From: Pedobacter africanus
Lineage (GTDB): Bacteria > Bacteroidota > Bacteroidia > Sphingobacteriales > Sphingobacteriaceae
DNA: 64,000 nucleotides
Direction: 5' to 3'
Assembly: GCF_900176535.1 (NCBI RefSeq)
Contig: NZ_FWXT01000002.1
Coordinates: forward strand, 558,001 to 622,000
Part shown: piece by piece, positions 43,022 to 51,313 of the stretch
Numbering within the stretch: position 1 is the stretch's first letter
Layout of the letters: each line of letters begins with the position of its first letter
Program-made: the position numbers and the translations under genes
The notes under the pieces: model-generated
Seen by the model: the letters and a program-made list of their open reading frames with translations, nothing else
The model's database searches: none
What the model was told of the DNA's origin: nothing

Positions 43022-44803
43022 ATGAATATCGAACTACAAATTATCACTGCAGTAACAGCGGCAGTAAAAGACTTATACAATCAGGATTTACCAGAAAACC
43101 AGTTAACTTTACAGGATACCAGACCAGAATTTGAAGGGCAACTGACACTTGTAGTTTTCCCCATTGTACGGTTTTCAAAAAAAACGCCCGAAGTAACTGC
43201 AACTGAGCTGGGTGAATATCTGGTGCAGCACTTGCAGGAGGTAACTGGCTTTAATGTGATTAAGGGATTCTTAAACCTTAGCATCGCTGATTCCTATTGG
43301 TTAAACCTGTTCAATAACAAGTTGTTGGATCCTTTGTTTATGGCCATTAAACCCAATGGCAGGAAGGTGATGGTTGAATATTCATCACCCAATACCAACA
43401 AACCCCTGCACCTGGGGCATGTAAGAAATAACTTACTGGGTTATTCTGTAGCAGAACTCCTTAAGGCTGATGGCTATGAGGTGATTAAAGTGAACCTGGT
43501 AAACGACAGAGGAATTCACATTTGTAAATCTATGCTGGCCTGGCAAAAATGGGGTGATGGAGAAACACCGGAAAGTTCCTTGATGAAAGGAGACCACCTG
43601 GTTGGGAAGTATTACGTAATTTTCGATAAGGAATATAAAAAGGAAATTAATGCTTTAAAACTGGAAGGACAAACCGAGGAAGAAGCCAAAAAAAATGCGC
43701 CATTAATTAAAGAAGCACAAAAAATGCTGCAGGACTGGGAGGCTGGCGTACCTGAGGTGATTGAGCTTTGGAAAAAGATGAATGGCTGGGTTTACGCGGG
43801 TTTTGAAGTTTCGTATAAGAACCTTGGAGTTGATTTCGACAAATATTACTACGAAAGCAATACCTATCTATTGGGTAAAGGAACTGTTGACGAAGGCCTG
43901 GAAAAAGGCGTTTTCTTTAAAAAGCCTGATGGCTCGGTTTGGATCGACCTCACTGAAGACGGTTTGGATCAGAAACTGGTATTGCGCGCCGATGGAACAT
44001 CCGTTTACATTACCCAGGATTTGGGTACCGCTCAGATGAAATACGATGATTTTAAAATGGATGAATCCATCTACGTAGTGGGAAATGAACAGGACTATCA
44101 TTTTAAAGTTTTGTTCCTGATTTTAGAAAAGCTGGGCAAAAGCTGGGCAAAAGGTCTGCACCATCTTTCATATGGTATGGTCGATTTGCCAAGTGGAAAG
44201 ATGAAATCCAGAGAAGGGACAGTAGTGGATGCCGATGACCTGGTTGCCGAAATGATAGAAACCGCCAGGGCAAAAACGGAACTACTGGGCAAGGTAAACG
44301 ATTTTGAAGAAGAGGAAAGAAAGACACTCTATTATAACATTGGCTTAGGTGCATTAAAGTATTTCCTGTTAAAAGTAGAGCCTAAGAAAAGACTGCTGTT
44401 TGACCCATCAGAATCTATTGATTTTCAAGGCAATACAGGACCTTTTATACAGTATACGCATGCAAGGATCAAATCTTTGCTGGGAAAAGCAGGCTATGAT
44501 TTTGCTGCAAAGGGTATTGATGCTGCAGCCATTACAGCTACCGAACGCGACATGATCATGCTACTGGCCAGGTATCCTGCCGAGATTTCATCTGCAGCTA
44601 AAACTTATAGTCCGGCTACTTTAGCCAATTATCTATACGAAGTGGCTAAGATGTTCAATAAGTTTTACCATGAAGTACCACCAATCATTAAAGAGGAAAA
44701 CGAGGCTGTAAAGCTGCACCGCCTGAATCTGAGCCATGTTACTGCAGATGTATTGAAACGAGGTATGCGCATTTTAGGCATTACTGTTCCGGAAAGGATG
44801 TAG
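43022..44803 (+). CDS. argS: Arginyl-tRNA synthetase
   Basis: Charges tRNA-Arg with arginine in the cytoplasm. The 593-residue class Ia synthetase has the N-terminal Add-1 domain (about 1-90), the HIGH-type motif HLGH in NKPLHLGHVRNN near 130, GKMKSREG near 390 in the KMSKS position, and the C-terminal anticodon-binding helices (DALR-like, about 460-593). I chose ATG at 43022; an in-frame TTG at 43004 would add six residues. It starts 23 bases after the arginase stop, so cotranscription is likely. Ends at a strong terminator. Confidence 0.95.
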   Translation: MNIELQIITAVTAAVKDLYNQDLPENQLTLQDTRPEFEGQLTLVVFPIVRFSKKTPEVTATELGEYLVQHLQEVTGFNVIKGFLNLSIADSYWLNLFNNKLLDPLFMAIKPNGRKVMVEYSSPNTNKPLHLGHVRNNLLGYSVAELLKADGYEVIKVNLVNDRGIHICKSMLAWQKWGDGETPESSLMKGDHLVGKYYVIFDKEYKKEINALKLEGQTEEEAKKNAPLIKEAQKMLQDWEAGVPEVIELWKKMNGWVYAGFEVSYKNLGVDFDKYYYESNTYLLGKGTVDEGLEKGVFFKKPDGSVWIDLTEDGLDQKLVLRADGTSVYITQDLGTAQMKYDDFKMDESIYVVGNEQDYHFKVLFLILEKLGKSWAKGLHHLSYGMVDLPSGKMKSREGTVVDADDLVAEMIETARAKTELLGKVNDFEEEERKTLYYNIGLGALKYFLLKVEPKKRLLFDPSESIDFQGNTGPFIQYTHARIKSLLGKAGYDFAAKGIDAAAITATERDMIMLLARYPAEISSAAKTYSPATLANYLYEVAKMFNKFYHEVPPIIKEENEAVKLHRLNLSHVTADVLKRGMRILGITVPERM

Positions 44804-44830
44804 ACAGGAGTATTTCTGAACCCAGATAAA

Positions 44831-44869
44831 AACAAAAGAGAAGGGCTAATCCTTCTCTTTTGTTTTTTC
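44831..44869. terminator. Bidirectional terminator between argS and the AI-2E permease gene
   Basis: AACAAAAGAGAAGG (44831-44844) pairs with CCTTCTCTTTTGTT (44851-44864), flanked by T-runs in both directions. The last codons of the permease gene lie in the stem. Confidence 0.85.
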
Positions 44870-45979
44870 TACACCGGCTTTTGCAGGTACGGCCTGCTTC
44901 TTTCTGAAAGAAGCAAAAGTCATCGGGCTTTTTGAAGGCCTTTCATCACCAAGCAGTACGCCCCATTGTTTGAAGATAACTGTCCTGTCGAAAATTACCT
45001 TTAAAACAGCTATAATTGGCATAGAGAGAAACATTCCGGATACACCAGCGATACTACCCCCAATGATCACCCCCAGGATCGCAAACAAAGCATTGATCTT
45101 TACTTTGGAACCAACTATCCTAGGCATCAGTATATTGTTGTCAAGGAACTGAACAACCGCTATCACCCCTAAAACTGTAATTACCGGCCACAGCTCCGTG
45201 GAAGAGGTCAGTGTAAGCAATACGCCAATGATATTTCCGATTAATGCACCCACATAGGGGATAAGGTTTAAAATGGCAAAAATAACACCAATCAGCAACG
45301 CATGTTTAATTCCAACAAGCAACAGGATTCCGCCCAGGAGAATGGTCATATAAGTAACCTGTATCAACAAGCCTATCAGGTAATTTTTAATGATGGACTC
45401 GGTCTCATAGATCGCTTCTTTTACCTTCGGATGGTGTGCCGGTGTAAACCACATGAAAATAAAACGCAGCAAAATGTCTTTGTAAAAAAGCATCAGGTAG
45501 ATGTAAATGGGAAGAAGGCCAAGGAATACAAAAATGGAGCTTAGCGTTACAGCAGCCCCGCTTGCAGCCTTTCCTGCCATCCCGAGCAGATCATCGCTCT
45601 TTTCTGTAATGAACTTCATTTGTTCGGTTGTAGAAACATGACTGATGGTGCTAAACCATTCGCTGAGCGACTTTAAATGCGTGTTGACATTACTTTTGAT
45701 CTGGGGAAAATCTGCAGCCAAAACTCCAATCTGAGCAGAGAAGAACCAGACAATAGCCCCCACAAAAATAACAACAAGTAAGATCGGGAGAATAATGGCG
45801 GCTATTTCCGGAAACTTATATTTCCTTAAGAAACGAAATACAGGTAGCAGAACGATACTAATAAAAAATGCCATGATGACTGGCATGATGATGTCCTTTC
45901 CTATGACCAGAATTGCACCAACAAGTGCAATTCCAAGGAGTTCGATTGACCGTCGGACGGTTAGGGGCATGTCTTTCAT
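44846..45979 (-). CDS. AI-2E family transporter
   Basis: A 377-residue inner-membrane protein with 7-8 hydrophobic helices (for example IMPVIMAFFISIVLLPVF near 33-50 and ILGVIIGGSIAGVSGMFLSMP near 318-338). The AI-2E/PerM family includes TqsA and Na+/H+-type exporters; a direct role in autoinducer export is not established for most members. The conserved P-rich segment LNLIPYVGALIGNIIGVL near 232-250 is typical. The lysine/glutamate-rich C-terminus is cytoplasmic. Stands alone on the minus strand. Confidence 0.85.
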   Translation of the reverse strand: MKDMPLTVRRSIELLGIALVGAILVIGKDIIMPVIMAFFISIVLLPVFRFLRKYKFPEIAAIILPILLVVIFVGAIVWFFSAQIGVLAADFPQIKSNVNTHLKSLSEWFSTISHVSTTEQMKFITEKSDDLLGMAGKAASGAAVTLSSIFVFLGLLPIYIYLMLFYKDILLRFIFMWFTPAHHPKVKEAIYETESIIKNYLIGLLIQVTYMTILLGGILLLVGIKHALLIGVIFAILNLIPYVGALIGNIIGVLLTLTSSTELWPVITVLGVIAVVQFLDNNILMPRIVGSKVKINALFAILGVIIGGSIAGVSGMFLSMPIIAVLKVIFDRTVIFKQWGVLLGDERPSKSPMTFASFRKKQAVPAKAGVEKTKEKD

Positions 45980-46034
45980 TCGTAATTTGTTTGTTTTTCA
46001 AGAGGTAAACAGTAAAAGGTATCAAATGTTTGGC

Positions 46035-46042
46035 TAGTTTTG
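46035..46042 (+). promoter_or_regulatory. Candidate -7 element of mnmE
   Basis: TAGTTTTG matches TAnnTTTG and gives a leader of about 24 bases to the ATG at 46073. No TTTG sits at the -33 position. Confidence 0.35.
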
Positions 46043-46072
46043 TGCCTTTAATCAAACATAATAAAATTAGCC

Positions 46073-47443
46073 ATGATTACAAACGACACTATAGTTGCCT
46101 TATCTACACCGCCGGGTACGGGTGCTATAGGAGTAATCCGACTTTCAGGAAAAGATGCCATTGCCATTACCAACGCCGTTTTTAGTGGAAAGGATTTACT
46201 AAAACAGGATTCTCATACCATACATTTTGGTTTAATTAAGGATGGTGAAATAATTATAGATGAAGTACTTGTAAGTTTATTTGTCGCGCCTAAATCATAT
46301 ACCAAAGAAAATGTTGTAGAAATTTCCTGTCATGGTTCCAATTATATCATACAGCAGATCATTAACCTGTTGATCAGGAAAGGGGCTTCGGCTGCCAGGC
46401 CAGGTGAATTTACCTTAAGAGCTTTTTTAAATGGGGGGTTGGATCTTTCTCAGGCTGAAGCTGTTGCTGATCTGATCTCCTCAGATTCGGCCGCGGCCCA
46501 CAATGTGGCAATGAACCAGCTAAGGGGTGGCTTCAGCACCGAACTGAATGTGTTAAGGGAACAGCTGATACATTTTGCATCTATGATTGAGCTGGAACTT
46601 GATTTTGCCGAGGAAGATGTAGAGTTTGCCAATCGTGACCAGCTACAGGAACTTATTGGAAAGATCACTTTGGTCTTGAACAAACTGATTCGCTCTTTTG
46701 AATTAGGCAACGTAATTAAACAGGGGATCAATACGGTAATTGCAGGCCGACCCAATGCCGGAAAATCGACCTTACTAAATGCCCTCCTCAATGAAGACCG
46801 GGCCATTGTAAGTGAAATTGCAGGTACGACAAGAGATACCATAGAAGAGGTTTTGAATATAAACGGCATTAATTTCAGGCTCATCGATACTGCCGGAATC
46901 CGGGAAGCTACGGATACAATTGAGGCCATTGGCGTGGAGAAAACAATGCAGAAAATTAATCAATCGGCATTACTGGTCTATCTGTTTGATGTGGTAAACC
47001 TTTCTGCTTCAGAGATTGAAGAGGACATCTTACGCTTACATAAGCCTGGTCTGGCATTTCTTGCTGTGGCGAATAAAATGGACCTTTCCTTCAGTGACCG
47101 CTTAAAAGAACTTAAATTACCTGCCGGCATACAATTCATTTCAATTTCTGCAAAACAAAACCAGCATATTGAAGAATTGAAACAACTCCTATATGATGCA
47201 GCAGTGGGAGATAAGCTTTCCAACAACCATACAATGGTAACCAATATCAGGCATGTGGAAGCACTGGAAAAAACCCGGGCAGCTTTAAGTGATGTGGCTG
47301 AAGGGTTGAACAATCCTGTTACTTCTGATTTCTTGGCTATGGACATCAAGCAGGCGCTCTACTATCTTGGGCTCATCACCGGGGTTGTGTCAACAGATGA
47401 CCTGCTGGAGAATATCTTTAACAAATTCTGTATCGGAAAATAA
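46073..47443 (+). CDS. mnmE: tRNA modification GTPase MnmE
   Basis: With MnmG installs the aminomethyl-type group on wobble U34 of tRNAs. The 456-residue protein has the tetrahydrofolate-binding N-domain (about 1-118), a helical domain and an inserted G domain (about 218-375): Walker A GRPNAGKS, TTRDTIEE in switch I, DTAG in G3 and NKMD in G4. It ends in the invariant CIGK whose cysteine is catalytic. Seventeen bases downstream begins the PNGase-like gene; MnmG is not in the window. Confidence 0.96.
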   Translation: MITNDTIVALSTPPGTGAIGVIRLSGKDAIAITNAVFSGKDLLKQDSHTIHFGLIKDGEIIIDEVLVSLFVAPKSYTKENVVEISCHGSNYIIQQIINLLIRKGASAARPGEFTLRAFLNGGLDLSQAEAVADLISSDSAAAHNVAMNQLRGGFSTELNVLREQLIHFASMIELELDFAEEDVEFANRDQLQELIGKITLVLNKLIRSFELGNVIKQGINTVIAGRPNAGKSTLLNALLNEDRAIVSEIAGTTRDTIEEVLNINGINFRLIDTAGIREATDTIEAIGVEKTMQKINQSALLVYLFDVVNLSASEIEEDILRLHKPGLAFLAVANKMDLSFSDRLKELKLPAGIQFISISAKQNQHIEELKQLLYDAAVGDKLSNNHTMVTNIRHVEALEKTRAALSDVAEGLNNPVTSDFLAMDIKQALYYLGLITGVVSTDDLLENIFNKFCIGK

Positions 47444-47459
47444 AACTAACTTTATATTC

Positions 47460-49139
47460 ATGAGAGTAATTTTATTAGGGTTGGCCTTATTTTTAAGTCC
47501 CAGTGCTTTATTTTCCCAGATAAATACAGCAGCTACCGAAGCAGTGGTGACCTATGGATTCCGGAATAACGGAAAGGAGTCGAACAGCGAACAAAAAATG
47601 TTTGTGAAAGGCAATCAGGTACGTTTGGCTGCTCCGGGGTACCAATCAGAAATGCAGTATCTTCAAATGGCCCAAAAGGCGAGCTATCAGGTCCAAAATA
47701 GTAACGGCAGTTTTTATACGCTAAAAAAGAACTTTAACGAATATGCCAAGGCCGAATTACTTTCGGGAATTGATACCATCCTTGGTATTCCATGTAAAAG
47801 AGCAAAGGTTTTTATCCGTTCCAATACCATAGAAATCTGGTATACAAATAGCCTTAAAATCAAGGGAACACCTGCTATATCCGTTGCACCCGGAATAGGT
47901 TTGGTGTTAAAGACCATCCGTAACGGCAACGCAGAGACTTTTGCAAAACACATTGACTATCGTCCGGTAACAAAAGAAGAACTTGCCTGGCCAAGTAGCT
48001 GGGGCACTATATTAGATGAAGCGGCTTACCAGAGACAGGTTATAGAAAATCGTTATACCAAGCTTACAATTTTTAATGATGAACAGATTAGCTTTGGCAA
48101 TAGCATAGAAAACCCAAAGGGAGTGCAAACCAATGTAACTTATCGTTTCTCAGGTGGAACCGTTATACTGAAGAAAGTAAGATTACCTCAGACAAAAGCT
48201 GGCCAGCAATTGTTTGTGGAGCTGGTACAACGCTCTAACGGTGATGCTTATGACCGAACAGGTTCTGTGTTTATGGTTCCTGCAGATAAATCCATTTCTT
48301 ATCTTAATGCCCTTCAGAACGGTATTAAGGTTTTACCCATTTATACTGGCCGGAATGGAAAAAAATACCAGGGGGTTACTGCTACAGATGACTATTTACC
48401 ACCGCTGGAGTTGATGCGTTTTTTTACTTCTTTTGGGGTTGGGCATTTCAATGCCCAGGCAAAGATAAAGGGGTACAACTGGGCCGATTCGGTGGTGTAT
48501 AAACAAGATATTACGGCGCTTCTGCCAGCTTTACAACAAGAAGTATGGATAGGTGTTTTTATTGGAAATTACGATAAAGGCGGGCACAAAGCGAGTCTTT
48601 ATTTCAAGTATTATCCTGGATATGAAGGAGATAAGCAACAGAAAGAAAAAAAATGGCTAATGCCGATTTTTAACACCACGAATTTAATGGAAATGTCTGG
48701 TCAGGAATACGGGACCATGTTCGACCAGGATTCACTCCATGTAACCTTTGATATACCGGAAGGTGTAAAAAATCTTAAATTAAGATACCTTACCACAGGT
48801 CATGGAGGCTGGGGTGGTGGTGACGAGTTTGTACCTAAGCAGAATGAAATTTTTGTTGACGGCAAGCGTGTTTATCATTTTATACCCTGGCGGGAAGATT
48901 GTGCGACATACAGATTCTTAAACCCGGCTTCCGGTAATTTTGGCAATGGCTTATCTTCTTCCGATCTGAGTCGTTCCAATTGGTGTCCTGGAACAATTAC
49001 CCTGCCTGTAGAGATCCCACTCCCAAATCTAAAACCTGGCAAGCATACGCTACAGGTAGCCATACCTCTTGGTAAACCTGAGGGTGGAAGTTTTAGCGCC
49101 TGGAATGTCTCCGGGACATTAATTGGAGATACAGAATAG
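47460..49139 (+). CDS. PNGase F-like peptide-N-glycosidase with N-terminal GLPGLI-like region
   Basis: A 559-residue exported enzyme that likely releases N-linked glycans from asparagine. I start at the ATG at 47460, which gives a signal peptide (about 1-20, ending LFSQ); a longer in-frame start would extend into mnmE. Residues about 21-175 resemble the GLPGLI-type domain of Bacteroidota secreted proteins (SGIDTILGIPCKRAKVFI). Residues about 200-555 match the two PNGase F jelly-roll lobes, with GHGGWGGGDEFVPKQNEIFVDG near 457-478 and FIPWREDCATYRFLNPASGN near 483-503. It precedes the sigma/FecR/SusC/SusD/GH20 genes on the same strand, fitting a glycoprotein-use locus. Confidence 0.82.
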   Translation: MRVILLGLALFLSPSALFSQINTAATEAVVTYGFRNNGKESNSEQKMFVKGNQVRLAAPGYQSEMQYLQMAQKASYQVQNSNGSFYTLKKNFNEYAKAELLSGIDTILGIPCKRAKVFIRSNTIEIWYTNSLKIKGTPAISVAPGIGLVLKTIRNGNAETFAKHIDYRPVTKEELAWPSSWGTILDEAAYQRQVIENRYTKLTIFNDEQISFGNSIENPKGVQTNVTYRFSGGTVILKKVRLPQTKAGQQLFVELVQRSNGDAYDRTGSVFMVPADKSISYLNALQNGIKVLPIYTGRNGKKYQGVTATDDYLPPLELMRFFTSFGVGHFNAQAKIKGYNWADSVVYKQDITALLPALQQEVWIGVFIGNYDKGGHKASLYFKYYPGYEGDKQQKEKKWLMPIFNTTNLMEMSGQEYGTMFDQDSLHVTFDIPEGVKNLKLRYLTTGHGGWGGGDEFVPKQNEIFVDGKRVYHFIPWREDCATYRFLNPASGNFGNGLSSSDLSRSNWCPGTITLPVEIPLPNLKPGKHTLQVAIPLGKPEGGSFSAWNVSGTLIGDTE

Positions 49140-49303
49140 ATATTTCTAGCTTTAAATAGTGGATTCGTAATTAATTTAAACAAAAAACAACACAATTAAA
49201 TAAAATTTAACATTTATTTTCAATTCAGGTGCTATTATTTTAAAAAATATCAATATTTTGCAGATGAATTTCAACCTTAAAAGCCGCTCTGCATAGGATA
49301 AAA

Positions 49304-49891
49304 ATGGATCACATTGACGAATATTCATTGCTCCAACTCGTATCTGCGGGAGATGAAGTAGCGTTTACTGTGTTATATGAGCGGTACCACATTCGCCTCT
49401 ATCTGTTCATTAAAAGATACCTGAAATCAGCACAATTGTCTGATGATATTTGCCAAAACGTATTTTTAAAAATATGGGAACGGAAAGAGGAGCTAAGTGG
49501 TATTCATACTTTTAATGCCTATGCATTTACCATTGCCAAAAGGCTCTGCCTGGATTTCTTAAAACGCGCAGCAATTGAACAAACTGCAATGAACCTGATC
49601 CTTCAGGCTTACCCACTGCATAACAATCCCAGTGAAGATAACCATCAGTATAATGAATACCTTCGCTTTATTGATCGGACACTTTTAAAATTGCCGCCTC
49701 AGAGCCAGCAGATTTTTAAATTGTGCCGGCAGCAATTTAAAAGTTATGATGAAGCAGCGGCGATACTGGGCATATCACGTCATGCCATAAAAAAACACAT
49801 GGTGAGGTCTATGAAGGTATTGCGTGTTGCTGCAGAGACTGAGCTGGGAATTTCTTTAAGTGTTTTAGTTTGTTTTCTGACAAGACTCTAA
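49304..49891 (+). CDS. ECF-type RNA polymerase sigma factor
   Basis: A 195-residue sigma factor of the Bacteroidota FecI-like group. Region 2 (about 20-90: FTVLYERYHIRLYLFIKRY, then DDICQNVFLKIWERKEEL) and region 4 helix-turn-helix (about 130-180: SYDEAAAILGISRHAIKKHM) are complete. The neighbouring FecR and STN-type SusC make it the sigma factor of a surface signalling system that turns on the glycan locus. The last 12 residues are hydrophobic (LSVLVCFLTRL). A near-match -7 box (ATATTTTG at 49253-49260) lies upstream. Confidence 0.92.
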   Translation: MDHIDEYSLLQLVSAGDEVAFTVLYERYHIRLYLFIKRYLKSAQLSDDICQNVFLKIWERKEELSGIHTFNAYAFTIAKRLCLDFLKRAAIEQTAMNLILQAYPLHNNPSEDNHQYNEYLRFIDRTLLKLPPQSQQIFKLCRQQFKSYDEAAAILGISRHAIKKHMVRSMKVLRVAAETELGISLSVLVCFLTRL

Positions 49892-49980
49892 CCTTAATAT
49901 TGAATTTTATTTTTTAACAGGGGTACCTTAGCCCTGTATGCTAATCGTCATACCACAAACAACAGAAATCATTGCCAGGT

Positions 49981-51150
49981 ATGCGCGAACAGAATTCAGG
50001 CCATAAGCGTAAATTAATTCAACGTTATGCAGAAAATGCAGCGTCTGAAAAAGAATTGCAATCCTTATTCGGGCTGATGGGCATCGATGAAATGGACGAA
50101 TTTATAGAAGAGGACATGGACCGGCATATCGAACGTCTGACTACCAGGGATCAATCTGGTAAGATACGACGTCCGTGGCTTAAATATATAGCAGCCTCAT
50201 TGATTTTAATAGGGTTTTCAGTATTTGCGATATACCTCGTTTCAGAAGATTCGGACAAGAAAAACATTGTAAAAAACAACACGTCTATTTTACCCGGTAA
50301 CAATCTTGCCTACCTGACGTTAAGCTCAGGCAAACGAGTAGCGTTAAATGATTTAAACAGTGGGGAAGTGCTGAACGAATCTGGAGTGCAAATTAAAAAG
50401 ACAGCTGAAGGACAATTGGTGTATACTGTTTCAGACCAGCAGAACGACGATGAAACGCCGCGCTATAATACCATAGAGACCCCGAAGGGTGGACAATACC
50501 ATATTCTCCTTCCTGATGGCTCAAAGGTTTGGCTGAATGCCGCATCTTCATTAAAATACCCTTCATCTTTTACAAAGTCTAACCAACGTTTGGTATTCTT
50601 AAACGGGGAAGCTTATTTTGAAATATCAACAGACAAAGCCAGGCCTTTTATAGTTCACAGTGCCAGCCAGGAAGTTAAAGTACTGGGAACGCATTTCAAT
50701 ATCAATGCTTATACAGATGAACCCGAAACAACCACCACACTTATAGAAGGTGCTGTGAGCATTAGTCCGCTCATTAATGATGCAGCAGACTTTAGCGCTG
50801 AACGGCGGCTCAAACCCGGAGATCAGGCTTTGAGAAATAACTCCGGAATCCGTATCAAACATGTGGATACCGAAGAAGCCATTGCCTGGAAGAATGGTCA
50901 GTTTGTCTTTTCAAGCGAAAGTATAACTGCGATTATGCGCAAAATCTCCAGATGGTACAATGTTGACATCAGCTATGACGGAAATGTTTCTGCTTTAAGA
51001 TTTACCGGAACATTATCCCGTTACGCACAGGTTACCGAGGTATTGCAGATGCTGGAAATGACCAATAAAGTAGAATTTAAGGTTAAAGGCCGTGAAATAA
51101 AAGTATCTCCCGGAAAAGGAAAACAAACAATAACTATACAAACCAAATAA
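49981..51150 (+). CDS. FecR-family anti-sigma factor
   Basis: A 389-residue inner-membrane regulator that holds the ECF sigma factor until the SusC receptor signals. A short cytoplasmic N-terminus (about 1-60) precedes one membrane helix (about 63-82, YIAASLILIGFSVFAIYLVS). The outer part has the FecR domain (about 160-260: TIETPKGGQYHILLPDGSKVW, then RPFIVHSASQEVKVLGTHFNI) and a C-terminal DUF4974-type domain (about 300-375). I start at ATG 49981; a TTG at 49972 would add three residues. Sits 89 bases after the sigma gene. Confidence 0.93.
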   Translation: MREQNSGHKRKLIQRYAENAASEKELQSLFGLMGIDEMDEFIEEDMDRHIERLTTRDQSGKIRRPWLKYIAASLILIGFSVFAIYLVSEDSDKKNIVKNNTSILPGNNLAYLTLSSGKRVALNDLNSGEVLNESGVQIKKTAEGQLVYTVSDQQNDDETPRYNTIETPKGGQYHILLPDGSKVWLNAASSLKYPSSFTKSNQRLVFLNGEAYFEISTDKARPFIVHSASQEVKVLGTHFNINAYTDEPETTTTLIEGAVSISPLINDAADFSAERRLKPGDQALRNNSGIRIKHVDTEEAIAWKNGQFVFSSESITAIMRKISRWYNVDISYDGNVSALRFTGTLSRYAQVTEVLQMLEMTNKVEFKVKGREIKVSPGKGKQTITIQTK

Positions 51151-51212
51151 ACCAAATAAACCAAATATGAAAGATTTTAAAAGAGACCCCTAACAGACTA
51201 AAAGAAGTGCTG

Positions 51213-51303
51213 AAATAAAAATCAGGAGTGCGACCAACACTCCTGAAAAAGAGTTAAGGTACTTATAAAAAATGTCGCGAAACAATTGTTTATGATAACC
51301 AAA
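51213..51303 (-). ncRNA. Candidate cis-antisense RNA in the susC leader
   Basis: A hairpin TCAGGAGTG (51222-51230)/CACTCCTGA (51238-51246) is followed by TTTTTATTT only when read on the minus strand, so it is a terminator for minus-strand transcription, yet no minus-strand gene exists here. On that strand TACATTTG (51317-51310), a TAnnTTTG match, overlaps the susC start codon; no -33 box is seen. Together they predict an RNA of about 90 nt antisense to the susC leader. DonS of Bacteroides fragilis has the same position and orientation in an N-glycan locus. Both start and RNA are inference. Confidence 0.42.
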
Positions 51304-51313
51304 ACCAAACCAA

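Noticed and set aside
47367..47459. Longer N-terminus of the PNGase-like gene
   Set aside because: The in-frame extension overlaps mnmE and gives a cysteine-rich, non-signal sequence; ATG at 47460 starts a proper signal peptide.
49972..49980. TTG start for fecR
   Set aside because: Adds only three residues ahead of a good ATG at 49981; ATG preferred.
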